This document shows positions 1 to 9,094 of a DNA stretch of 64,000 nucleotides, in pieces; within the stretch, counting starts at the first letter, position 1; every line of letters begins with the position of its first letter. The notes below the pieces were generated by a model. It was not told where the DNA came from and ran no database searches. It saw nothing but the letters and a program-made list of their open reading frames with translations. The DNA is taken from contig CANGIQ010000004.1 in the NCBI GenBank assembly GCA_947453965.1, positions 104,700 to 168,699 of the forward strand, read 5' to 3'. This stretch comes from Comamonadaceae bacterium (GTDB lineage: Bacteria; Pseudomonadota; Gammaproteobacteria; Burkholderiales; Burkholderiaceae_C). The translations under genes were made by a program, and so were the position numbers.

Positions 1-1020
1 ATCAAAGCCCTGTGCCCGAACATCGACAAAATGCGATTTGCCAATTCGGGCACCGAGGCGGTCATGGGCGCGGTGCGCACGGCACGCGGCTACACCGGCC
101 GCGACCGGGTAGCGATTGTGGAAGGCTCTTTCCACGGTTTGTACGACGAGATGATGTGGAAGTCCGACATCGAACACTGGCAGCCGGGCAGCAAGGTCGC
201 GCCGCAAGTCATTCCATTCGGTGCTGGTATTCCTGAGCGCAGCCGTGAGCTGCTGAGCATCATCAGCCACAACGATTTTGAGTCGCTTGAAAATTTGTTT
301 GCCACCCACGGTGACACACTGGCTTGTGTGGTGATTGAACCCATCATTGGCAATGCTGGCAGCGTGTCGGCCAGCCAGGCGTGGCTGCAACGCCTGCGTG
401 ACCTGTGCACCCAGCACGGCGCGCTGCTCATCATTGACGAGGTGAAGTCGGGTTTTCGCGTCGCCAAGGGCGGGGCGCAAGAGTTGTATGGCATCCATGC
501 CGACCTGAGCACCTATGCCAAGGCCATGGGCAATGGCTATCCGGTGGCAGCTTTTGGCGGCAAAGCCCAGGTGATGGACGTGGTGGGGTCACACTCTGGC
601 GGCGTGGTGCATGGCGGCACCTACACCGCCAACTTGGTGGCTTTGAGTGCTGCCCACGCCACGCTCAAAATTTTGACTGAGACCGATGCACACGAGACTA
701 TTCAACGTGTGGGCATGCAAATTCAAGCCTTGCTTGGCCGTGTGTTCACCGCGGCTGGCATGGAACACGCCTTCGCAGGCCCACCTGCGATGTTTGGCAT
801 TCACTTCAGCGCGACCGTGCCCACCAACTACCGTGACTGGCGCGTCACCAACAGCGCGCTGTACCGCAAGTTCGCCTGGGAGCTCATTGCACGCGGTGTG
901 ATGTTGGAGCCCGATTCGCGCGAACCCTGGTTCATTTGCGAAGCGCATCAGCACATGGACCTGGGATGGCTCGAAGAGATGGCCACACAGGCGATGCGTG
1001 CAGCACTGCTGGCTGATTGA
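1..1020 (+). CDS. Class III (GSA-aminomutase-like) aminotransferase, 5' truncated by window edge
   Basis: The window opens inside this gene: the frame is open from base 1 and 339 codons remain. The fold-type I PLP family is clear from SGTEAV (phosphate-binding region), IIDEVKSGFR (Asp contacting the PLP pyridine nitrogen) and TYAKAMGNGYP, whose Lys (codon at 520-522) is the expected Schiff-base lysine. The pattern resembles glutamate-1-semialdehyde 2,1-aminomutase and related omega-aminotransferases. It is probably not HemL itself: the motif context is loose and the C-terminus (EPWFICEAHQHMD) is unusual. The substrate cannot be told. dusA follows after 58 bp on the same strand. The family call is firm, the reaction open. 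Confidence 0.8.
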   Translation: MKALCPNIDKMRFANSGTEAVMGAVRTARGYTGRDRVAIVEGSFHGLYDEMMWKSDIEHWQPGSKVAPQVIPFGAGIPERSRELLSIISHNDFESLENLFATHGDTLACVVIEPIIGNAGSVSASQAWLQRLRDLCTQHGALLIIDEVKSGFRVAKGGAQELYGIHADLSTYAKAMGNGYPVAAFGGKAQVMDVVGSHSGGVVHGGTYTANLVALSAAHATLKILTETDAHETIQRVGMQIQALLGRVFTAAGMEHAFAGPPAMFGIHFSATVPTNYRDWRVTNSALYRKFAWELIARGVMLEPDSREPWFICEAHQHMDLGWLEEMATQAMRAALLAD

Positions 1021-1078
1021 GCCATGCGGTCATGCCCCTGCCAAATCGGGGCGTTGAAGAAGTCAGGATAATTGGCGC

Positions 1079-2101
1079 ATGACTCTTCCCGACGCCTCGC
1101 TGTGGCGCACCTCAGTCGCTCCCATGATGGATTGGACCGACCGCCACTGCCGTTACTTTCACCGCCTGCTCAGCCGCCACACCTTGCTCTACACCGAGAT
1201 GGTCACCACCGGTGCGCTGCGCCATGGCGATGTGCAACGGCATTTGCGATTCAATGCTGAAGAGCATCCCGTGGCCTTGCAGTTAGGCGGCAGCGATGCG
1301 GCTGACTTGGCGCACGGTGCCAAACTCGGTGAGCAATGGGGTTACGACGAAATCAACCTCAACTGCGGTTGCCCGTCTGACCGGGTGCAGCGCGGCGCCT
1401 TTGGCGCTTGCTTGATGAACGAGCCACAAACCGTGGCCGATGGCGTCAAAGCCATGCTCGATGTGGTGAGCGTGCCTGTGACGGTCAAACACCGCATCGG
1501 CATTGACCGCATCGAGAGCTACGACTTTGTGCGTGACTTTGTCGGCACGGTCAGTGACGCAGGTTGCCAAGTGTTCATCGTGCATGCGCGCAACGCTTGG
1601 CTCGATGGCCTGAGCCCCAAAGAAAACCGCGAAATTCCACCCTTGCGTTACGAGTTGGGTTACCAGCTGAAAAAAGACTTTCCGAATTTGGTGATCGCCA
1701 TCAACGGCGGCATCACCAGCAACACGCAAATGGTTGAACACCTGCAGCATGTAGACGGCGTGATGCTGGGGCGTGAAGCGTATTACCGCCCCTGGCTCAT
1801 GACCACCTGGGATGCCGAGTTCTACAACGACCCGCACGACACACCCACCCGTGAGGCGGTGGAGGAGGCGATGGTGGCCTACATGGAGCGTGCCCATGCC
1901 GAAGATGGTTGCCCTTGGTATGCGATCGCGCGTCATATGCTTGGGCTGTACCACGGACAGCGTGGTGCGCGTTTGTGGCGTCAGGTCTGGAGCAACCACA
2001 AGCTCAAACCCCTGCCGCCCCGAGAGGTGTTGAAGATCGCGCGTGAGGCTTTGGCGCGTGGGGCGCAGCAAACGCTTGAAAGCGCCCACCATGTCGAGTG
2101 A
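1079..2101 (+). CDS. dusA: tRNA-dihydrouridine(20/20a) synthase DusA
   Basis: FMN-dependent enzyme that reduces uridine to dihydrouridine in the tRNA D-loop (positions 20/20a). At 340 aa it has the usual DusA length. The N-terminus SVAPMMDWTDRHCRYF is the DusA signature, and NLNCGCPSDRVQRGAFGA carries the catalytic cysteine. Other TIM-barrel FMN motifs follow: VTVKHRIGID, VFIVHARNAW, INGGI and DGVMLGREAYYRPW. DusB and DusC have different signatures, so the subtype is secure. The ATG at 1079 is preceded by GGATAATTGGC and gives the normal N-terminus. Its 3' end overlaps the start chosen for the next gene by 11 bp. Confidence 0.95.
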   Translation: MTLPDASLWRTSVAPMMDWTDRHCRYFHRLLSRHTLLYTEMVTTGALRHGDVQRHLRFNAEEHPVALQLGGSDAADLAHGAKLGEQWGYDEINLNCGCPSDRVQRGAFGACLMNEPQTVADGVKAMLDVVSVPVTVKHRIGIDRIESYDFVRDFVGTVSDAGCQVFIVHARNAWLDGLSPKENREIPPLRYELGYQLKKDFPNLVIAINGGITSNTQMVEHLQHVDGVMLGREAYYRPWLMTTWDAEFYNDPHDTPTREAVEEAMVAYMERAHAEDGCPWYAIARHMLGLYHGQRGARLWRQVWSNHKLKPLPPREVLKIAREALARGAQQTLESAHHVE

Positions 2102-3014
2102 TATGCCCCAGGCTCGTTTGCGCCATTGGGCCTTGGCATTGATGTGGGTCTTGCCCCTGTTGTGGGCTGTCAACATTGTGGCGGCGCGTCAAGCGCCGGG
2201 CGTGGTGTCCCCTCATGTGCTGGCCCTGGGTCGCTGGGGGTTGGCCGGCTGCATTTTGTCGGGCTTGAGCTGGCGTGAGCTGTGGTCTCAGCGTGGCTAT
2301 GTCTGGCAACACCGCTGGCGCTATGTGGCCTTGGGGGCGTGCGGCATGTGGGTGTGCGGGGCGTGGATTTATCTGGCGGGTGAGAGCACCAGCGCAATCA
2401 ATATTTCGCTCATCTACGCATCGGCCCCGGTGATGATTGCCGTGGGGTCGGTGGTGTGGCTCGGTGAACGTTTTTCAAAGCGTCAAGTGCTCGGTGTGGT
2501 GCTGGCCTTGTTGGGGGTGGTGCATGTGGTGGTGCGTGGCGATTGGCGCCATTTGATCCAGCTCCAACTGGTGCCTGGTGACCTGTGGGTGGTTGCCGCT
2601 GCCATTGCATGGGCCGCTTACGCCTTGCTGCAAAAGAAATGGCCCAGCCCGCTCAGCGCAACCGCGCGTTTGGCCTCGATCTGCATGGGCGGGGTGGTGG
2701 TGTTGCTGCCCTTTGCGGTGTGGGAGCTGATGTCTGAGCACACGCCCGTGTTGGGCTTGCATGCCTTGCAACTGATCGTGGTCACGGCCTTGGTGCCGGG
2801 CTTGGGTGCTTACTGGATTTATGGATGGACGCAAAAGATTTTGGGTGCCAGCCGCGTGGCCATGACCCTTTATCTGGGACCGCTTTACTCGGGGGGCGCA
2901 GCCTGGTTGTTGCTCAACGAGTCCTTGGGTTGGCACCATGTCTGGGGCGGGGTGATGATTTTGTCGGGCGTGGCCTTGGTGATGGCCATCAAACCCGCTT
3001 CGCCCACCGCGTAG
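2091..3014 (+). CDS. EamA/DMT-family inner-membrane transporter
   Basis: A 307-aa drug/metabolite transporter with about ten hydrophobic helices in two EamA repeats. The first repeat starts at LALMWVLPLLWAVNIVAAR; the second follows DLWVVAAAIAWAAYALLQ. The first repeat ends in a typical SAPVMIAVGSVVWLGERFS segment and the second in LYLGPLYSGGAAWLLLNES. The substrate is unknown; relatives export metabolites or amino acids. The ATG at 2091 overlaps the dusA end, which suggests translational coupling; ATG 2103 is an alternative. A longer frame reaching back to 2043 would run further into dusA and adds no transporter sequence. Confidence 0.85.
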   Translation: MSSDMPQARLRHWALALMWVLPLLWAVNIVAARQAPGVVSPHVLALGRWGLAGCILSGLSWRELWSQRGYVWQHRWRYVALGACGMWVCGAWIYLAGESTSAINISLIYASAPVMIAVGSVVWLGERFSKRQVLGVVLALLGVVHVVVRGDWRHLIQLQLVPGDLWVVAAAIAWAAYALLQKKWPSPLSATARLASICMGGVVVLLPFAVWELMSEHTPVLGLHALQLIVVTALVPGLGAYWIYGWTQKILGASRVAMTLYLGPLYSGGAAWLLLNESLGWHHVWGGVMILSGVALVMAIKPASPTA

Positions 3015-3042
3015 ACTCAGCACTCACGACCCTCGCCGAGGT

Positions 3043-5100
3043 ATGACGATGCAAACTCACCCGCCAGTTCACACCGTTGTCGGGGCTTGTCCCCACGATT
3101 GCCCTGACACCTGTTCCTTGCTCACCACGGTGCAAGACGGACGCGCCATCAAGGTGCAAGGCAATCCGGCCCATGCCATGACCGATGGCGTGTTGTGCAC
3201 CAAAGTCTCCCGTTACACCGAGCGCACCTACCACCCCGAGCGTATCTTGCAACCGCTCAAGCGGGTGGGGCCCAAAGGCTCAGGCCAGTTTGAACCCGTC
3301 ACCTGGGACGCGGCGCTGGACGATATTGCCACCCGGTTGAAACGCATTGCCGCAGACGATCCGCAAGCCATCCTGCCCTACAGCTATGCCGGCACCATGG
3401 GGCTGGTGCAGGGCGAATCCATCGCCGCACGGTTTTTCCATCAGCTGGGGGCCTCTTTGCTGGACCGCACGATTTGCGCGTCTGCCGGCGCCGAAGCCTT
3501 GACCTACACCTTGGGTGCCAAGGTGGGCATGCGGGTGGGGCAGTTTGCGCAGTCCAAGCTCATCCTCATTTGGGGCAGCAATTCGATTGGCAGCAATTTG
3601 CATTTCTGGCGTATGGCGCAAGAGGCCAAGCGTCAAGGCGCCAAGCTGGTGTGCATTGACCCGCGCAAAAGCGAAACTGCTGACAAATGCCACACCCACA
3701 TTGCACTCAAGCCCGGCACTGATGCCGCGCTGGCCCTGGCCTTGATGCATGAATGCATCGTGCACAACTGGCTCGACCAAGACTACCTCGACCGTTACAC
3801 CGTGGGCTGGGACGCCCTGCGCGCGCGTGCTTTGCAATGGCCGCCGCAGCGCGCGGCCGAGGTGTGTGGTGTGCCTGTTGAGCAGATCATCGAACTCGCG
3901 CGTGATTGGGGTACCACCCGGCCTGCTGCCATTCGCCTGAACTACGGCATGCAGCGTGTGCGCGGTGGCGGCAACGCGGTGCGTGCCATTGCCTGCTTGC
4001 CCGCGCTTACCGGAGCGTGGCGTCATCCGGCGGGTGGTTTGCTGCTGGCGAGCTCCGGGCATTTTCCGGTGCGTCGCGCTGCGTTGCAGCGCCCCGATTT
4101 GTTGGGCGATCGTCGCCCACGCATGGTCAATATGAGCACCATTGGCGAAGCACTGCTCGCGCCAGCCTCGCCTGCGTTTGGGCCGCAAATTCAAGCCGTG
4201 GTGGTTTACAACAGCAATCCCGTGGCGGTGGCGCCGCAATCGGGCCAGGTGGTTCAGGGCTTTGCCCGAGAAGATTTGTTCACGGTGGTGTTGGAGCACT
4301 TTCAAACCGACACCGCTGACTACGCCGACTACATCCTGCCCGCCACCACCCAGCTGGAGCATTGGGACATCCACACCAGCTACGGCCACACCGATGTGTT
4401 GCTCAACCGTCCGGCCATTGCGCCGGTAGGGCAGGCGCGCACCAACACCGCTATTTTTAGGGCCTTGGCCCAGCGCATGGGCTATCACGACCCGTGTTTT
4501 CAAGAAGACGATGAAGCGCTGTGTCGCAGTGCCATCGGTGCACCCCAGGATTTCGATATCTTGCTGGCGCAGGGCTTTTTCAGTCTGGATCTGCCGGACG
4601 TACCGTTTGCCCAGGGTGGCTTTCCCACGCCTTCGGGTAAGTGTGAGTTCTTCAGCCAACGCCTGGCCGATATGGGGCTCGATGGCTTGCCCGACCATGT
4701 GCCCAACTACGAGGTGGCGCAGGCACATGGGCGCTATCCCTTGGCCATGATTTCACCGCCTGCGCGCAACTTCTTGAACTCCAGTTTTGTCAATCTGCAG
4801 AGCTTGCGGGATATCGAGGCCGAGCCCGTGCTGGAGATGCACCCGCACGATGCAGCGGCGCGCGGCATTGCCAACGGCGCGGTGGTGCGTGTCTTCAACG
4901 ACCGGGGTACCTATGTGTGCAAAGCTCGCGTGAACGACCGGGCTCGTCTGGGCGTGGTCAACGGCCTGGGCATTTGGTGGCGCAAGTTGGGGCTCAACGG
5001 TACCAATGTGAACGAGCTGACCAGTCAGAAGCTGACCGATTTGGGGCGTGCGCCGGTGTTTTACGACTGTTTGGTTGAGGTGGCGCTGGACGGCGCTTAG
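3043..5100 (+). CDS. Cytoplasmic molybdopterin (bis-MGD) oxidoreductase with [4Fe-4S] cluster
   Basis: A 685-aa member of the DMSO reductase/formate dehydrogenase superfamily. The N-terminal CPHDCPDTC and the downstream GVLCTK cysteine form the four-cysteine [4Fe-4S] site. Molybdopterin-domain features follow: WGSNSIGSN, CIDPRKSETADKC, LKPGTDAALALA, and the C-terminal dinucleotide-binding domain (MHPHDAAARGIANGAVVRVFNDRG). No Tat signal is present, so it should act in the cytoplasm. The molybdenum ligand is not obvious (the CASAGAEA stretch is a candidate) and the substrate is unknown. There is no adjacent electron-transfer subunit or chaperone. ATG 3043 is followed by a second in-frame ATG at 3049. 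Its stop overlaps that of the convergent GntR gene. Confidence 0.85.
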   Translation: MTMQTHPPVHTVVGACPHDCPDTCSLLTTVQDGRAIKVQGNPAHAMTDGVLCTKVSRYTERTYHPERILQPLKRVGPKGSGQFEPVTWDAALDDIATRLKRIAADDPQAILPYSYAGTMGLVQGESIAARFFHQLGASLLDRTICASAGAEALTYTLGAKVGMRVGQFAQSKLILIWGSNSIGSNLHFWRMAQEAKRQGAKLVCIDPRKSETADKCHTHIALKPGTDAALALALMHECIVHNWLDQDYLDRYTVGWDALRARALQWPPQRAAEVCGVPVEQIIELARDWGTTRPAAIRLNYGMQRVRGGGNAVRAIACLPALTGAWRHPAGGLLLASSGHFPVRRAALQRPDLLGDRRPRMVNMSTIGEALLAPASPAFGPQIQAVVVYNSNPVAVAPQSGQVVQGFAREDLFTVVLEHFQTDTADYADYILPATTQLEHWDIHTSYGHTDVLLNRPAIAPVGQARTNTAIFRALAQRMGYHDPCFQEDDEALCRSAIGAPQDFDILLAQGFFSLDLPDVPFAQGGFPTPSGKCEFFSQRLADMGLDGLPDHVPNYEVAQAHGRYPLAMISPPARNFLNSSFVNLQSLRDIEAEPVLEMHPHDAAARGIANGAVVRVFNDRGTYVCKARVNDRARLGVVNGLGIWWRKLGLNGTNVNELTSQKLTDLGRAPVFYDCLVEVALDGA

Positions 5101-5732
5101 CTCGCCGCTTCCAGACCATTCGCGAAATGCGCCTTCATGCACTGCACGCTGGCGGCCTCGTCCCGTGCCAGCAGGGCGTCCATCAGGGCTTGGTGCTCAC
5201 GCAGGGATTCATCAATGCGCCCCGTCTTGAACAGCGAGTTGTGGCGGTTGAGCTTCATCACCTTGCGCAAATCGGCCACCATTTGGTCGCGCCAGCGGTT
5301 GTTGGCGATTTCGAGCAAGCGCATGTGAAAACGCTCGTTGATCTCGAAAAACTTCTCGCGGTCGTGGGTGGCAGCGGCGAGCGCCGCATGGAGGTCTTGC
5401 AAATCTTTCAGCTGTTCGGGGCTGGCTTGGGTGGCCACAACGCCTGCGGCATCGGCCTCTAACAAAGAGAGCAGGTGGTAGACATCGCGCTGGTCTTTGT
5501 CGTTCACCTCGGTCACATAGGCGCCGCGGCGCACCTTCATGGTCACCAAACCTTCGGCCGCCAGCACCTTCAGGGCCTCGCGCAGGGGGGTGCGGCTGAT
5601 GCCGTATTCCTCGGCCAGACGCATCTCGTCAATCCAACTGCCGGGCTCTAACTCACGCGCAAAAATGCGCTGCCGAAGCAGTTCGGCAACTTCTTCGTAC
5701 AGGGCGCGGGGGGTGAGGGTGACGGCAGCCAT
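5097..5732 (-). CDS. GntR-family (FCD/FadR subfamily) transcriptional regulator
   Basis: A 211-aa repressor-type regulator. The N-terminal winged helix has the GntR signature EYGISRTPLREALKVLAAEGL with MKVRRGAYV as the wing. The C-terminal all-helical FCD domain (from about residue 80) carries metal/ligand positions in FEINERFHMRLLEIANN and in the C-terminal EHQALMDAL helix. FCD regulators usually bind carboxylates or acyl-CoA-related ligands. It is transcribed divergently from the methylmalonyl-CoA mutase operon across a 133-bp AT-rich gap with an imperfect palindrome. It is therefore the likely local regulator of propionyl-CoA metabolism (inference). The stop is shared in antiparallel with the molybdoenzyme gene. 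Confidence 0.9.
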   Translation of the reverse strand: MAAVTLTPRALYEEVAELLRQRIFARELEPGSWIDEMRLAEEYGISRTPLREALKVLAAEGLVTMKVRRGAYVTEVNDKDQRDVYHLLSLLEADAAGVVATQASPEQLKDLQDLHAALAAATHDREKFFEINERFHMRLLEIANNRWRDQMVADLRKVMKLNRHNSLFKTGRIDESLREHQALMDALLARDEAASVQCMKAHFANGLEAAS

Positions 5733-5765
5733 GGCGTCGGATTGTAAGCTCAGATAAGATTTTGA

Positions 5766-5784
5766 ATCAATAATTATAAATGAT
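5766..5784. promoter_or_regulatory. Putative operator between gntR and the mcm operon
   Basis: A 19-bp imperfect palindrome, ATCAATAATTATAAATGAT, matches its own reverse complement at 14 of 19 positions including both ATCA/TGAT ends. It lies 33 bp before the GntR start and 81 bp before the mutase start, in the only markedly AT-rich stretch of the neighbourhood. Size and position suit a FadR-type GntR dimer, but it does not match a specific known consensus. Confidence 0.45.
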
Positions 5785-5865
5785 ATGATGCTTGGAACAC
5801 ATTACCCTGGGGTCTACCCTGTGGGCTGTCCGATCGCTGAAAACACCTTTCAAGAGTGAATTGCC

Positions 5866-8022
5866 ATGAGCCAAAAGCCGACCGAATTCAACGCCGCCAA
5901 CCTCGAAGCCTGGGCCAAAGCGGCCGCCAAATCTGCCCCCGGTGGCGATGTGAACGCCCTGAACTGGAAGACCTTGGACGGCATCAGCGTCAAGCCGCTG
6001 TACACCGCCGAAGACACCCAGAACCTGCCTTATGCCAACACCTTGCCCGGTTTTGAGCCGTATGTGCGTGGACCACAAGCCACCATGTACGCGGTGCGCC
6101 CTTGGACAATTCGCCAGTACGCCGGTTTTTCCACCGCTGAAGAATCCAACGCGTTTTACCGCAAGGCTCTGGCTGCAGGTGGTCAAGGCGTGTCGGTGGC
6201 GTTTGACTTGGCCACCCACCGTGGCTATGACTCAGACCATCCCCGTGTAACGGGCGATGTGGGCAAGGCCGGTGTGGCGATTGACTCGGTCGAAGACATG
6301 AAGATCTTGTTCAACGAGATTCCCTTGGACAAGGTGTCGGTCTCGATGACCATGAACGGCGCGGTGCTGCCCGTGTTGGCCGGCTATGTGGTGGCCGCCG
6401 AAGAGCAGGGCGTGAGCCAAGAGCTGCTCTCGGGAACGATTCAGAACGACATTCTGAAAGAGTTCATGGTGCGCAACACCTACATTTACCCGCCCGAGCC
6501 GTCGATGAAGATCATTGGCGACATCATTGGCTACACCGCCCAACACATGCCCAAGTTCAACTCGATCTCGATTTCGGGTTACCACATGCAAGAGGCGGGT
6601 GCCAACCAAGCCTTGGAGTTGGCCTTCACCTTGGCAGACGGCAAAGAGTATGTGAAGACAGCCATCGCCTCTGGCTTGGATGTGGACGCCTTTGCAGGCC
6701 GCTTGTCGTTCTTCTGGGCGGTGGGCATGAACTTCTATTTGGAAATCGCCAAGATGCGCGCCGCCCGCTTGCTGTGGTGCCGCATCATGAAGGGCTTTGA
6801 CGCCAAGAACCCCAAGAGCTTGATGCTGCGCACGCACAGCCAAACCTCGGGCTGGTCGCTCACCGAGCAAGACCCGTACAACAACGTGGTGCGCACCACC
6901 ATCGAGGCCATGGCTGCGGTGTTTGGTGGCACCCAGTCGCTGCACACCAACTCGTTTGACGAAGCGATTGCTTTGCCCACCGAGTTCTCGGCGCGTATTG
7001 CCCGCAACACCCAGCTCATCATTCAAGAAGAAACCCACATCACCAATGTGATCGATCCCTGGGCCGGTTCTTACATGATGGAGTCACTGACCCAAGAAAT
7101 GGCCGACAAGGCCTGGGCCATCATCGAAGAAGTCGAAGCCATGGGTGGCATGACCAAGGCCGTGGACAGCGGCTGGGCCAAGTTGAAGATCGAAGCGGCT
7201 GCGGCTGAAAAGCAAGCGCGCATTGACTCTGGCAAAGACGTCATCGTCGGCGTGAACAAATACAAGCTCGCCAAAGAAGACCCGATTGAAATTTTGGCCA
7301 TCGACAACGTCAAAGTGCGTGACGGTCAGATTGAACGTTTGAAGCAAATCAAAGCCAAACGCGACAGTGCCAAAGTACAAGCCGCCTTGGACGCGCTCAC
7401 CGCTTCTGCTGAGAGTGGGGAAGGTAACTTGCTCGATTTGTCGATCAAGGCGATTCGCCTGCGCGCCACGGTGGGCGAGGTGAGCGATGCCTTGGAAAAA
7501 GTTTTCGGCCGCCACCGCGCCGACACGCAAAAGGTGACCGGTGTGTACGCAGCTGCTTACGATTCAGCCGAAGGCTGGGACCAACTGAAAAAAGAAATCA
7601 GCGAATTCGCTGATGCCCAAGGTCGTCGCCCACGCGTGATGATCGCCAAGCTCGGCCAAGACGGCCATGACCGTGGTGCCAAAGTGGTGGCCACGGCCTA
7701 TGCCGACTTGGGCTTTGACGTGGACATGGGACCTTTGTTCCAAACCCCTGAAGAGTGCGCACGCCAAGCCATCGAAAACGATGTGCATGCGGTGGGTGTG
7801 TCCACCCTTGCAGCAGGTCACAAAACCTTGGTGCCTGCCATCATCGCTGAGCTGAAGAAGCAAGGCGCGGACGACATCATCGTGTTTGTGGGCGGTGTGA
7901 TTCCGCGTCAAGACTACGAGTTCTTGTACGAGTCTGGTGTCAAAGGCATTTACGGTCCAGGCACGCCCATTCCGGCCAGCGCGAAAGACGTGCTGGAGCA
8001 AATCAAAAAGGCGCTGGGCTAA
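5866..8022 (+). CDS. scpA: Methylmalonyl-CoA mutase, single-chain, adenosylcobalamin-dependent
   Basis: Converts methylmalonyl-CoA to succinyl-CoA, the last step of propionyl-CoA assimilation. At 718 aa it matches the large, self-sufficient catalytic chain (E. coli Sbm/ScpA type). The N-terminal TIM barrel has [18 protein letters not shown], containing the radical-shielding tyrosine, and [20 protein letters not shown]. The C-terminal B12 domain has the cobalamin-ligand motif GQDGHDRG with the lower axial His at residue 601. No small subunit gene is nearby, as expected for this type. It heads a five-gene operon with its GTPase chaperone and the propionyl-CoA carboxylase. I saw no cobalamin riboswitch in the short leader. 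Confidence 0.97.
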   Translation: MSQKPTEFNAANLEAWAKAAAKSAPGGDVNALNWKTLDGISVKPLYTAEDTQNLPYANTLPGFEPYVRGPQATMYAVRPWTIRQYAGFSTAEESNAFYRKALAAGGQGVSVAFDLATHRGYDSDHPRVTGDVGKAGVAIDSVEDMKILFNEIPLDKVSVSMTMNGAVLPVLAGYVVAAEEQGVSQELLSGTIQNDILKEFMVRNTYIYPPEPSMKIIGDIIGYTAQHMPKFNSISISGYHMQEAGANQALELAFTLADGKEYVKTAIASGLDVDAFAGRLSFFWAVGMNFYLEIAKMRAARLLWCRIMKGFDAKNPKSLMLRTHSQTSGWSLTEQDPYNNVVRTTIEAMAAVFGGTQSLHTNSFDEAIALPTEFSARIARNTQLIIQEETHITNVIDPWAGSYMMESLTQEMADKAWAIIEEVEAMGGMTKAVDSGWAKLKIEAAAAEKQARIDSGKDVIVGVNKYKLAKEDPIEILAIDNVKVRDGQIERLKQIKAKRDSAKVQAALDALTASAESGEGNLLDLSIKAIRLRATVGEVSDALEKVFGRHRADTQKVTGVYAAAYDSAEGWDQLKKEISEFADAQGRRPRVMIAKLGQDGHDRGAKVVATAYADLGFDVDMGPLFQTPEECARQAIENDVHAVGVSTLAAGHKTLVPAIIAELKKQGADDIIVFVGGVIPRQDYEFLYESGVKGIYGPGTPIPASAKDVLEQIKKALG

Positions 8023-8030
8023 GCCCAGGC

Positions 8031-9062
8031 TTGCACACGGACACGCGCGTGACGCCTGATCAACTGTTGCAAGGTCTGCTGCATGGGCAAGCGCCTGTGC
8101 AGCGCCGCGCCATGGCCAAGGCCATCACCTTGCTGGAGTCCACCCGCACCGACCATCGCGCCTTGGCCGATGAATTGCTCACCGCCATGCTGCCGCACAC
8201 GGGGCAATCCTTTCGCTTAGGTATCAGCGGTGTGCCCGGTGTGGGCAAGTCCACCTTCATCGAAGCGCTGGGTTTGTATTTGATTGGTCAAGGTCACCGT
8301 GTGGCCGTGTTGGCGGTAGACCCCTCGTCCAGTGTGTCGGGTGGTTCTATCTTGGGTGACAAAACCCGCATGGAACATTTGTCAGTGCACCCACAAGCCT
8401 ACATTCGCCCCAGCCCATCGAGTGGTACTTTGGGTGGCGTGGCCGAGAAAACCCGTGAGTCCATGCTGGTCTGCGAAGCCGCAGGCTACGACGTGGTGAT
8501 TGTGGAAACTGTGGGCGTGGGCCAAAGCGAAACAGCGGTGGCCAACATGACCGATATGTTTTGTTTGCTGCAGTTGCCCAATGCGGGCGACGATTTGCAG
8601 GCGATCAAAAAAGGCGTGATGGAGCTGGCGGATTTGGTGGTCATCAACAAGTCGGACATCGACTTGAACGCCGCCACACGTGCTGAAGCGCAAATTACCA
8701 GTGCCCTGCGTTTGCTGGGCATGCACGGCAACCCCGAGAACGCCCACCACAACGAGACCCAATGGCATCCTCAAGTGATCAAGATCAGCGCCTTGCTCAA
8801 TCAAGGTGTGGACGCGTTTTGGTCTGCGGTCAGTGACTTCAAGCGACTGCAAACCCACAATGGACGCTTTGACACGCGCCGCCAACAGCAAGCCCTGTCG
8901 TGGATGTGGGAACGCATTGACGCAGGTCTGAAACAAAATTTTCGGGCGCAGTCACGTGTGCAAGCACTGCTGCCCCAACTCAGTCACCAAGTGGGCGCGG
9001 GGCAGTTGGCTGCTTCGACGGCAGCCCGTCAACTGCTCAGTGCTTACCAAGCACAGAGTTAA
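8031..9062 (+). CDS. meaB: MeaB/ArgK-family GTPase chaperone of methylmalonyl-CoA mutase
   Basis: A G3E-family GTPase that loads adenosylcobalamin into the mutase and protects it from inactivation. It is 343 aa with the P-loop GVPGVGKST (about residues 67-75), [19 protein letters not shown], the switch-like ETVGVGQSE and the guanine-specificity motif NKSD. It starts 8 bp after the mutase stop, the usual partnership. Start choice is uncertain: TTG 8031 gives the frame used here, while GTG 8049 would remove six residues. Neither has a strong ribosome-binding site, so coupling to mutase translation is likely. Confidence 0.95.
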   Translation: MHTDTRVTPDQLLQGLLHGQAPVQRRAMAKAITLLESTRTDHRALADELLTAMLPHTGQSFRLGISGVPGVGKSTFIEALGLYLIGQGHRVAVLAVDPSSSVSGGSILGDKTRMEHLSVHPQAYIRPSPSSGTLGGVAEKTRESMLVCEAAGYDVVIVETVGVGQSETAVANMTDMFCLLQLPNAGDDLQAIKKGVMELADLVVINKSDIDLNAATRAEAQITSALRLLGMHGNPENAHHNETQWHPQVIKISALLNQGVDAFWSAVSDFKRLQTHNGRFDTRRQQQALSWMWERIDAGLKQNFRAQSRVQALLPQLSHQVGAGQLAASTAARQLLSAYQAQS

Positions 9063-9094
9063 TTTGAAATCTTCCTGGAGAAAAGAGAGCAACC

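Noticed and set aside
3280..4728. 482-codon open frame antisense to the molybdoenzyme gene
   Set aside because: The sense frame has conserved Fe-S and MGD motifs; the antisense translation shows none.
5733..5865. Cobalamin riboswitch before methylmalonyl-CoA mutase
   Set aside because: The gap is only 133 bp, AT-rich, and shows no B12-box-like sequence.
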